50,919 bases of DNA from Candidatus Poribacteria bacterium WGA-3G (GTDB lineage: Bacteria; Poribacteria; WGA-4E; WGA-3G), in NCBI GenBank assembly GCA_000406005.1, contig ASZN01000041.1, forward strand, positions 1 to 50,919, written 5' to 3'. Each line of letters starts with the position of its first letter. The stretch's first letter is position 1. Made by a program: the position numbers and the translations under genes. This document shows, piece by piece, positions 32,708-40,531 of the stretch. Under the pieces are notes generated by a model. That model was not told where the DNA came from. It was given only the letters and a program-made list of their open reading frames with translations, and did no database searches.

Positions 32708-34663
32708 ATGCGAAAGCCAACCAAAACACCTCAGATCGCAATTCGGCACCTCATTAAAGGATTGTTCATCTTACTAATTTTTATCGTTGGGTGTTCAGGA
32801 AACCCGTTAGAAGATACCTCCGACTTTCCGCGTGGGTTTGAGGCGAAAGAGGCACCGATGTGGGCAAAACAGGTCGCCGCAGGCGAACTCCCGCCGCTTC
32901 CGGAACGGCTACCAGCAAACCCGCTCGTCGCTAAAACCGATTTTGATGGGTACGAAGGTCCCGGTCCCTACGGCGGAACATGGCACCGGTTTCACACGCA
33001 CCCAGATTTAGGGACGTGGAAGATGACTGCCGGTTATGCACCGCTCATCCGTTGGAAATTTGATGCCTCCGGCTTAGAACCGGGGTTAGCCGAATCGTGG
33101 GAGTTTAACGAAGACGGCAGTATCCTGACGTTACATCTCCGCAAAGGCGTGAAGTGGTCGGACGGACACTCTTACACCTCTGCGTCATTTGCTTTCTATT
33201 ACCAACTCTGTCTCGATGAACGGCACAAGTACAGTCCGCCTGTCTGGTGTAAGGTCAATGGCATCCCCATGGCGGTCGAAACGCCTGATGATTACACGAT
33301 TGTGATGAAATTCGCAGGTCCCAACTGGCTCGTACCACTCTGGTTAGCGACCGGTTTTTGGTGGTGCAATCAGTACAACATTCCGGACCACTACATGACG
33401 CAATTTCACCCGGACAACAACCCCGAATACACCGATTTCATCCAATTTGAGAAAGAGAATATACCGCACCAGAACCCGGGACGTCCGACGTTGTGGCCCT
33501 GGCGGCTAACGAAATACGAAAAAGGGGGGTTCCGTGTCGAACTCGAACGGAATCCGTACTACTACGTCGTTGATACACTTGGCAGACAGCTCCCCTATAT
33601 TGACAGAGTTAAGACCAGTTTAATCCCAGAGCCGCAGGTTCGTGTGCTTAAAATCCTCGCTGGCGAGGTAGATTGCCAATATCGCGGGATGGAGCTCCGA
33701 GACCTCGCACTCTATCTGAAGGGGCAGGAGAAAGGTGGCTATAAGGTACGACGTTGGAAAAGCACGGCTGGTGCGCAACCCGCTATTCTCATTAATTGGA
33801 CCGCACCCGACCCTGTGTTGAGGCAAATCATCCGAGACCAACGGTTCCGAAAAGCACTCGCTTACGGCATTGACCGTGAAAAATGTAACGAGATCGCATG
33901 GCGCGGATTGCTCGAACCGCAAGCCGCAACTGTCAGCCAAGAAGGATGGCACTTCGCTGATGAAGACGGGCAGTCACTCTTTGAGGCGTGGAAACGTGCC
34001 GATGCCGACTTTGATATCGCCGCCGGAAACCGACTCCTTGATGAAATGGGACTCACCGAGCGCGATAAGGACGGTTATAGGCTGCGTCCCGATGGCAAAC
34101 CGATTCAGATGCTCATGGATGTTCCGAGTTCCAACCTCAACAGCCAAGAAAATGACATCGGACTGATTATTCAAGACGGATGGGAGCAACTCGGATTGAA
34201 AACCTTGCTCTATACGCCACCGGGTGCCGAATTGAGCCTCCGCCGCACACTCGGAAAATTCACAATCAGCATGCACGGTGAAGCGGAGATGGACCTCTTC
34301 ACTTATCCCGACTGGGTCTTCCCGACGCTCCCGAAGTATTGGCATCCGAAGGTCGGGAAATGGTATGAAACCGGTGGTGAAAAGGGTGAACCTCCCACCG
34401 GACCGCTAAAAAAACTTCTCGATTTATATGATGAGATTAAACGCGAACCCGACCTGAAAAAACGACATCAGTATGTTCGCGACGCAGTCCAGATCCACAT
34501 TGACGAAGGACCATTTCATCTCGGTTCCGCAGCACGTTCGCCATCGCTATTAGTCGTCGCCAACCATTTTCACAACGTACCGAACGACGGCATTTTAGGT
34601 CCGTGGGCAATCGTTACACCAGCAACCCATTATCCTGAGCAGTGTTGGATATCTAAGAAGTAG
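32708..34663 (+). CDS. oppA: ABC transporter peptide-binding lipoprotein, OppA/DppA-like
   Basis: 651 residues, somewhat longer than usual. A lipoprotein signal with lipobox IVGC (Cys29) will anchor it to the membrane. The SBP_bac_5 fold is recognisable: AGYAPLIRWKFDASGLEPGL, AESWEFNEDGSILTLHLRKG, VKWSDGHSYTSASFAFYYQL, then FRKALAYGIDREKCNEIAW. The region around RFHTHPDLGTWKMTAG is distinctive of longer environmental relatives, whose ligands may be larger than dipeptides. It captures substrate for the OppBC permease. It is followed by a 131-nt gap with hairpins before oppB, which may set the binding protein to higher expression than the permease. Confidence 0.88.
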   Translation: MRKPTKTPQIAIRHLIKGLFILLIFIVGCSGNPLEDTSDFPRGFEAKEAPMWAKQVAAGELPPLPERLPANPLVAKTDFDGYEGPGPYGGTWHRFHTHPDLGTWKMTAGYAPLIRWKFDASGLEPGLAESWEFNEDGSILTLHLRKGVKWSDGHSYTSASFAFYYQLCLDERHKYSPPVWCKVNGIPMAVETPDDYTIVMKFAGPNWLVPLWLATGFWWCNQYNIPDHYMTQFHPDNNPEYTDFIQFEKENIPHQNPGRPTLWPWRLTKYEKGGFRVELERNPYYYVVDTLGRQLPYIDRVKTSLIPEPQVRVLKILAGEVDCQYRGMELRDLALYLKGQEKGGYKVRRWKSTAGAQPAILINWTAPDPVLRQIIRDQRFRKALAYGIDREKCNEIAWRGLLEPQAATVSQEGWHFADEDGQSLFEAWKRADADFDIAAGNRLLDEMGLTERDKDGYRLRPDGKPIQMLMDVPSSNLNSQENDIGLIIQDGWEQLGLKTLLYTPPGAELSLRRTLGKFTISMHGEAEMDLFTYPDWVFPTLPKYWHPKVGKWYETGGEKGEPPTGPLKKLLDLYDEIKREPDLKKRHQYVRDAVQIHIDEGPFHLGSAARSPSLLVVANHFHNVPNDGILGPWAIVTPATHYPEQCWISKK

Positions 34664-34669
34664 TTGTCA

Positions 34670-34794
34670 GTTGTCAATATTCAGTTGTCAGTTAAGAGGA
34701 CTCTTGTAACTCTCACTGCGAGGCAAACTGAAAGATTTTTTTCGGAGAAAAAAATCGTACTGACAACTGAGTCGAAAAAAAAGGAGATAAACCC
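34670..34794. promoter_or_regulatory. Hairpin-rich intergenic segment between oppA and oppB
   Basis: TCAGTTGTCAGT-type words near 34668-34692 are complementary to ACTGACAACTGA (34759-34770), and GATTTTTTTC (34734-34743) pairs exactly with GAAAAAAATC (34747-34756) across a 3-nt loop. The second hairpin could weaken transcription or protect the oppA message end, a usual device in binding-protein operons. The ribosome site AAGGAG (34781-34786) follows. Confidence 0.55.
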
Positions 34795-35781
34795 ATAATT
34801 ACCTATATCATTCGCCGATGTCTCATCGCTGTACCGACACTTCTGGCGATTTCTATTATCTCTTTTATTATTATCCAACTCCCGCAAGGCGATTACCTCG
34901 ACCGAGAAATCCAACGGTTAGAGGAAGAATTCGGCGATAGCAGTTCGCTTGCACAAGTCGAAGAATTACGCGAACGCTACGGACTGAACGAGCCGTTGTG
35001 GAAACGCTATCTCATCTGGATCAGCGGTTTCGTTCGCGGTAATTTCGGTGAGTCATTTGAGTATAAGCGCGAAGTCAATGAACTGATATGGGACAGAATA
35101 GCTTTTACGCTCCTCATATCCATCGGATCGCTCATTTTTACCTATATCGTCGCCATCCCACTCGGTATCTATTCTGCCACGCATCAATACGAATGGTCAG
35201 ATCATTTCCTGACCTTCCTCAGTTTCGTCGGGATGTCGATCCCCGCGTTCCTCTTGGCACTTTCGTTGATGGTCTTCGCGTTTGACATCTTCGGTGTTCC
35301 GCTGTTTGGGCTCTTCTCGGCTTACTATGAAGGCGCGCCATGGACGTTCGGTAAACTCAACGACCTCATCAAGCACCTCTGGATTCCAGTGATTGTCGTC
35401 GGTATTAACGGCACGGCGAGTCTAATGCGCATCATGCGCGGCAACCTGCTCGATGTGTTAGGACAGCCATTCGTGCAAACCGCACGCGCAAAAGGACTCA
35501 AAGAAATCGTCGTGGTTGCGAAACACGCTGTCCGTATCGCAATTAACCCGCTTATCAGCATTTTAGGGATGAGCCTACCCGGTATCCTCTCCGGTTCAGC
35601 GATCGTCTCTATTGTATTGGGGCTGCCAACGGTCGGACCGATTCTCCTAAACAGTCTACTAAACGAGGATATCTACCTTGCTGGCACGTTGATTATGATG
35701 TTGAGCCTGCTGTTGGTTATCGGTAATCTAATTGCCGATATAGCCTTGGCATGGGTCGATCCGAGGATCCGCTATGAATAA
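34795..35781 (+). CDS. oppB: Peptide ABC transporter permease, OppB-like, with ATA in place of ATG
   Basis: The coding frame begins right after AAGGAG (34781-34786) at ATA 34795, then reads ITYIIRRCLIAVPTLLAISI, the normal first membrane helix of OppB/DppB. There is no in-frame ATG, GTG or TTG between the stop at 34768-34770 and this point; the 8-nt spacing from the ribosome site fits ATA exactly. The next usable codon, TTG 34996, would remove the first 67 residues including helix 1. With the ATA start the protein has 328 residues, the usual length, six membrane helices, and the EAA-like loop ARAKGLKEIVVVAKHAVRIA that docks to the ATPases. Either AUA is used as a weak start, or the start codon has been lost by a G-to-A change. 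Its end overlaps oppC by 8 nt. Confidence 0.85.
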   Translation: MITYIIRRCLIAVPTLLAISIISFIIIQLPQGDYLDREIQRLEEEFGDSSSLAQVEELRERYGLNEPLWKRYLIWISGFVRGNFGESFEYKREVNELIWDRIAFTLLISIGSLIFTYIVAIPLGIYSATHQYEWSDHFLTFLSFVGMSIPAFLLALSLMVFAFDIFGVPLFGLFSAYYEGAPWTFGKLNDLIKHLWIPVIVVGINGTASLMRIMRGNLLDVLGQPFVQTARAKGLKEIVVVAKHAVRIAINPLISILGMSLPGILSGSAIVSIVLGLPTVGPILLNSLLNEDIYLAGTLIMMLSLLLVIGNLIADIALAWVDPRIRYE

Positions 35782-36859
35782 GACACAGAGTACCACCGAT
35801 CCATCAATAGAGACTGCAGTAGAGATAGGGCAGCTGAGTTACCGTCAACTGATATGGCGACGGTTCCGAAAGAACCGCATGGGGGTCATTTCCGGTGCCG
35901 TTTTGATCCTCTTTTACGTTATTGCCATCGGTGCCGACTTCTTCGCACCCTATCACTATAACGAAATCAAGATGCGACTGCGCCACGTACCGCCGCAACG
36001 CCTCCATTTCTCATTCGAGGACGGGTTCTACGTCTACGGCTTGAAATCCGTTCGGAACCCAGAGAGTCTTGAGTTAGAGTTCACCAGAGATATGACGCAA
36101 CGGCATTCGGTTGAATTCTTTTTCAAGGATGCCGAGGACAAGCGACACTTTTTCAGTTCCGCAGGTCCCATGTTCTTGTTGGGTACAGATAGGATGGGGC
36201 GTGATCTGCTTTCGCGGATTATGTACGGGGCACGCGTTTCGATGACACTCGGTCTGGTCGGTGTCTTTTTAAGCATCGTCCTCGGTTCTATTCTCGGTAC
36301 TATATCTGGATACTGGGGGGGTTGGGTTGATAACCTCATCCAACGCGTTATTGAGATCTTATCTGCCTTCCCGGACATCCCGTTGTGGATGGCACTCGGT
36401 GCCGCACTCCCACCGGGATGGTCGAGCATTCAAATCTATTTCGGGATTACCGTTATTCTGTCCATCATCCGTTGGGGTGGATTGGCACGACAGGTACGTG
36501 GGAAGGTCCTGGCGTATCGAGAAAGCGATTTCGTGATGGCGGCACGCGCTGCCGGTGCCGGACATTGGCACATCATCACAAAACATCTGATGCCGGGGTG
36601 TTATAGCCATATCATCGTTATCGCGACACTCGCTATTCCCGGTATGATTCTCGGCGAAACCGCACTCAGTTTCTTGGGTTTAGGGATCCGTCCACCGATG
36701 ACGAGTTGGGGCGTTCTATTAGAGGAAGCGCAGCGCGTCACCGTTCTACTCCACTACCCGTGGCTCATTTTTCCGGCAGTACCGGTGCTTGTCGTCGTCA
36801 TCGCTTTCAACTTCTTAGGGGATGCACTCCGCGATGCCGCAGACCCATATTCAGATTAA
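35774..36859 (+). CDS. oppC: Peptide ABC transporter permease, OppC-like
   Basis: 361 residues. A cytoplasmic head leads to the first helix (MGVISGAVLILFYVIAIGAD), followed by a large periplasmic insert of about 90 residues (HVPPQRLHFSFEDGFYVYGL...), longer than in enteric OppC and common in environmental relatives. The sequence FLLGTDRMGRDLLSRIMYGAR is the OppC hallmark. Five further helices and the EAA loop (ARAAGAGHWHIITKHLMPG) complete the permease. Translation is coupled to oppB by 8-nt overlap. Last gene of the transporter operon; no terminator hairpin is evident after it. Confidence 0.92.
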   Translation: MNKTQSTTDPSIETAVEIGQLSYRQLIWRRFRKNRMGVISGAVLILFYVIAIGADFFAPYHYNEIKMRLRHVPPQRLHFSFEDGFYVYGLKSVRNPESLELEFTRDMTQRHSVEFFFKDAEDKRHFFSSAGPMFLLGTDRMGRDLLSRIMYGARVSMTLGLVGVFLSIVLGSILGTISGYWGGWVDNLIQRVIEILSAFPDIPLWMALGAALPPGWSSIQIYFGITVILSIIRWGGLARQVRGKVLAYRESDFVMAARAAGAGHWHIITKHLMPGCYSHIIVIATLAIPGMILGETALSFLGLGIRPPMTSWGVLLEEAQRVTVLLHYPWLIFPAVPVLVVVIAFNFLGDALRDAADPYSD

Positions 36860-37076
36860 TTAATTGCTCATGGACTGCTGCGTCCGTTTGCCTCACAATA
36901 AGAATGCAGATTTCCGGATAAATCTCAACTGGGTTTACCCACTTGGATCCTGTAGGAATCCATCTGTTTGAGATAGCATCAAAACCCGTAGCCCGTAATG
37001 TAATGGAGGGCGGATATACGCAAAGGCACTTCATTCATCCAACTAACCTGACCGAACCGCAAGGAAAAATTAAAAA

Positions 37077-37904
37077 ATGTCAACAAACATAGACCTCGGT
37101 TTTTTCGCAACAGACGTTTCGTTCACAGACAAATCCGCAATCGTAACAGGTTCCAGCCGCGGCATCGGGCGTGCAATCGCCATCGAATTGGCCCGTCAAG
37201 GTGCAGACGTACTCATCAACTATAACCAGAACCGTGATGCCGCCGAATCCGTACAACAGGAAATAGAGGCACTCGGCAGAAAAACCGCCATCATTCAAGC
37301 GGACATCAGCGACCTCAACGCACACGAAAGATTGCTCGACACCGCACACAACGCTTTCGGGAAGGTGGACATCCTCATCAACAACGCTGGTATCACCCGT
37401 ATCGCTGATATTCTTGAGGAGACACCGGAACAGTTTGATCTGATCGTCAACACCAATCTCAAGGCGACGCATTTCCTCACACAGCGTGTTGCAAACTACA
37501 TGGTCGCAAACGAGATACCCGGCTGCATCATCTATACACTTTCAATCTCAGACACAATGGCATCCGACAACCGCACCGCCTACTGTATCTCGAAAGCGGG
37601 ATTAGAGATGAGCATGCGCGCTTTTGCCGGACGGTTAGCACCACACGGCATTAAAGTGAACGGTATCGCTGCAGGTGTCATCAACACCGACCTCTCGCGC
37701 GTCCGTATCCCAGATTATGAGGAGGCAGCAGAGAAAGGCTATATCTTTATGGTCCGCGCGGGTGTCCCCGAAGACGTTGCACACGCCACAATTTCTGCAA
37801 TGAAACTTTACGACACCGGAGTCGTCATCCCCGCAGCAGGCGGCGTGATGACCCCACTGTTAAACCTCAGGTCCATGGCCGGATTGGATATGAATAAGTC
37901 CTAA
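37077..37904 (+). CDS. Short-chain dehydrogenase/reductase (FabG-like)
   Basis: 275 residues. The Rossmann motif is TGSSRGIG (24-31), the adenine-site NNAG is at 102-105, the catalytic Tyr169 and Lys173 are in YCISK, and the active-site Ser lies in YTLSISDTMAS, about residue 156-158. The C-terminus has the usual substrate lid and a GGVMTP segment. This is a classical SDR; members oxidise or reduce sugars, steroids or acyl chains with NAD(P). The ribosome site is weak (AAGGAAAAA at 37061-37069). It has no coupled neighbour: a 217-nt gap precedes it and an AT-rich foreign-looking gene follows, so substrate is open. Confidence 0.9.
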   Translation: MSTNIDLGFFATDVSFTDKSAIVTGSSRGIGRAIAIELARQGADVLINYNQNRDAAESVQQEIEALGRKTAIIQADISDLNAHERLLDTAHNAFGKVDILINNAGITRIADILEETPEQFDLIVNTNLKATHFLTQRVANYMVANEIPGCIIYTLSISDTMASDNRTAYCISKAGLEMSMRAFAGRLAPHGIKVNGIAAGVINTDLSRVRIPDYEEAAEKGYIFMVRAGVPEDVAHATISAMKLYDTGVVIPAAGGVMTPLLNLRSMAGLDMNKS

Positions 37905-37930
37905 GCAAATACACTAATCATGTTTGAAAC

Positions 37931-40300
37931 TTGGCACACTTTGAAGGATTTTTTCAAGGTTCCAACAGGTATAAGGATTCGATATTTTTTATGAGAGACG
38001 GAATCGTTACAATCAACGCCAGACCTATTAGATTAGCATTCCTTGTCAATCCTACAGACGTTGATTCACTACAGCGTGTTATAGAGATCAACACCTTTTT
38101 GTGGGGAGGGAAATTTAACGCAATAATTCCGACTTTTCAGGATACTCCCGAAAATTGGCATCATTGCCCGGATATGAATGCTCAGGACATTGTTTCAGGA
38201 TATTTGAATAATTTCGATCCGGATTATGTGGTACTAATGGGTAAATGTTCTAATTATAATCTAAATCTTAGCGATAGAAAAGTAATTGACGATACTTCAT
38301 TTTTTTTTATGGCTGCAGCAGCCCACACTGAAGGGACAACGGATTATGGAATTAGCCTCTTTGAAACGTTGAATCACTTTATCAAGAATAATGAATTTGA
38401 ACTTGAAGTTATAGGCGACAAGTTTGAAATATGTATGCCTTGCTTTTCTAACTCTGCCTATCCTTTGTTGTCCAGTCTATTTGGCACGCTTCCTGAGCAA
38501 GTTATTAGTGTTCTTGAACAAAGGTTTGGGAATTATCTGGAAATTGAACAAATAGATTGTTCAATTTCAAATTATACAGAATTCATCAAAGCGCAGGCAC
38601 ATCATAGTCGCGAATATCTGTTTGACGATCAGGTTCTCCATAGACGAGAGTATTTGATGGGAATAAATAGCTTGGGTTTCTCCAGAATTTCTTCAGGAAA
38701 GAGTATCATTTCCTTTTTCGATGCGGAAAATCCCATTGATATTATCGATTATTGGAATCTTCGGGCTATTAGTAGATTTGTATATCCGATACCAAAGCAA
38801 TTTTTACACAATGAAAAATTAAAGAATTTTGTCCTTTCAGAATTAGTAGAAAACGTAAGTGCTACCAAATTCCCAAAACCATCTATCAGAAGCAGTTCTG
38901 TATCTGAAGAAGAATACCTTGAATTTTTTAATTCAATTGAATGTCAACCAATTCAGGGTGTTTATCCGCAAATGTGGGAAAAGTTACCCCATGACGATAA
39001 ACGTGCTATGTATAGTTTCAATTCTGGAAGGCGTTACTATGATATACACGATATATCCTCCAACCATGGGGAGATTTTGAATACACTTTCCCCATACATC
39101 AGGCCGGATCGGTCTTTTACTCATACACCTCGGTTTGCTAATGAGATTTGGTTTACGATTTATAATGACAAACTAATATCCACATCCGTGCTGCCCGAAG
39201 GGCTCGGAGACTTATCCGAAGTTTGCCAACCCAACAATCAGGTGCGTGCTTCAAAAGGGAGCTTAGTCTATTTAGCACATGAACCAGAGGCATATCTTCA
39301 AATCGGGTTGCCTCAATCAACAGTGATATTTAAAAGTTGGATGAAATCTCGGGGTTGGGGATTTGAGATTTCAAACGCGGGGCATATAGTTACACAAACA
39401 ATAAAGCGGTTAGGGATTCAGTTCTTTGAAGTCTTTGCAATCAAAGGAATTATAGAGTTATTGAATGAGATGAAAGACGAGAAAAACCTACTTCAAAATG
39501 ATCTCTGGCGTCGAATTAGAATGATCGCAAAACAAAAATATAATACGAATGAAAAAATCAACCAATATACAGATGAGATTCTCAAAAACCTTGTCAATGC
39601 GGGGGTTTTACAGCCTGGGATAAAAATGCCTTGCCCGAATTGTAAGCAATCTTCGTGGTATTCTGTGGAAGATGCAAGTTATATATTGAGATGTCCGAGA
39701 TGCCTTGACTCCTTTGATTTTCCTTACAAGCCCAGTGCGAAAATTAAATGGGCTTACCGAAGGTTAGGGGCATTTGATTCACCTAATAAGTCTGAAGGAA
39801 CTTACACTACACTTCTGCTGCTACGCTTTTTTTCTGATGTGCAAATGTTAGGTGGAGCAATAACACCCCTGATGAGTTTCAACTTAAAAAAGGACAATGT
39901 TACTGACGAAGATGAGGAAAAAATCGTTGGAAATGAAATTGATCTTGCTTTATTTTTTCAATTAAGAAACGAGAAAATTGAGAGAAACGGGGACATTGAG
40001 ACAATTTTCGCTGAATGCAAAACGTTTGGCAATTTTGGGGAGGCAGACATTGAAAAGATGGAAATATTAGGCAAGAAATTTCCAGACGCGGTTCTCACTT
40101 TTACGAAATTAGGAGACTTAATAGATGATGAGAAAAAATCTCTTTCTGAGTTGAGTCGCCGTTCACGTAATACCATATTAATACTCACCGGGGAAGATCT
40201 TTTACGCCAGTCCTTGAGAGATGAGTATAAAAGCGGAATTATGTCTTTTGATAGATTATGTCGTATAACACACGACCTGCATTTGGAAAATGAGGAATAA
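37931..40300 (+). CDS. Zinc-ribbon protein with PD-(D/E)XK-like C-terminus (789 aa), defence-associated
   Basis: The frame is open from TTG 37931; the first ATG is 37991 (MRDGIVTINARPIRL), with AAGGA about 12 nt upstream. The N-terminal residues between the two look protein-like (FFQGSNRYKDSIFF), so the earlier TTG is kept as the likely start. I do not recognise the N-terminal 550 residues. A zinc ribbon follows (CPNCKQSSW ... CPRCLDSF, about 571-600). The C-terminal part contains NEIDLALFFQ and, after about 15 residues, IFAECKTFGNF, fitting Asp ... Glu-x-Lys of a PD-(D/E)XK nuclease. Base composition is clearly more AT-rich than the SDR gene before it, a sign of transfer. It heads an island of restriction genes and may be its own system. 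Confidence in nuclease activity is moderate. Confidence 0.65.
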   Translation: MAHFEGFFQGSNRYKDSIFFMRDGIVTINARPIRLAFLVNPTDVDSLQRVIEINTFLWGGKFNAIIPTFQDTPENWHHCPDMNAQDIVSGYLNNFDPDYVVLMGKCSNYNLNLSDRKVIDDTSFFFMAAAAHTEGTTDYGISLFETLNHFIKNNEFELEVIGDKFEICMPCFSNSAYPLLSSLFGTLPEQVISVLEQRFGNYLEIEQIDCSISNYTEFIKAQAHHSREYLFDDQVLHRREYLMGINSLGFSRISSGKSIISFFDAENPIDIIDYWNLRAISRFVYPIPKQFLHNEKLKNFVLSELVENVSATKFPKPSIRSSSVSEEEYLEFFNSIECQPIQGVYPQMWEKLPHDDKRAMYSFNSGRRYYDIHDISSNHGEILNTLSPYIRPDRSFTHTPRFANEIWFTIYNDKLISTSVLPEGLGDLSEVCQPNNQVRASKGSLVYLAHEPEAYLQIGLPQSTVIFKSWMKSRGWGFEISNAGHIVTQTIKRLGIQFFEVFAIKGIIELLNEMKDEKNLLQNDLWRRIRMIAKQKYNTNEKINQYTDEILKNLVNAGVLQPGIKMPCPNCKQSSWYSVEDASYILRCPRCLDSFDFPYKPSAKIKWAYRRLGAFDSPNKSEGTYTTLLLLRFFSDVQMLGGAITPLMSFNLKKDNVTDEDEEKIVGNEIDLALFFQLRNEKIERNGDIETIFAECKTFGNFGEADIEKMEILGKKFPDAVLTFTKLGDLIDDEKKSLSELSRRSRNTILILTGEDLLRQSLRDEYKSGIMSFDRLCRITHDLHLENEE

Positions 40301-40531
40301 TTTGATAGGATTTACGCAGCTGTTTTAAAAGTCCGCCTGATAAGGGGATTTAGGGGTTTCTCCCATTAGAAGTCTTTATCCAACAATACGCTCAAACTAT
40401 TCATGAAATGCGCTGTAGACTCTTTTTACTTGAATTTTTACCTAAAACGTGGCATGATGTCTCTCAATAACGCATGGCACTTGAGGTATTACAGTACTAA
40501 ACCGAATACATTAAAGACTGAGTAACCAATT
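40301..40531. other. Intergenic gap with a repeat relic
   Basis: Contains 'taggatttacgcagctg' near 40308, which resembles the terminal repeat of the 22128 MITE, followed by a GGGG-rich stretch 40340-40360. No gene. No clear promoter for the type III gene could be fixed. Confidence 0.5.

Noticed and set aside
34996..35781. oppB starting at TTG 34996
   Set aside because: This removes the first membrane helix, although in-frame OppB-like sequence and a ribosome site are present upstream.
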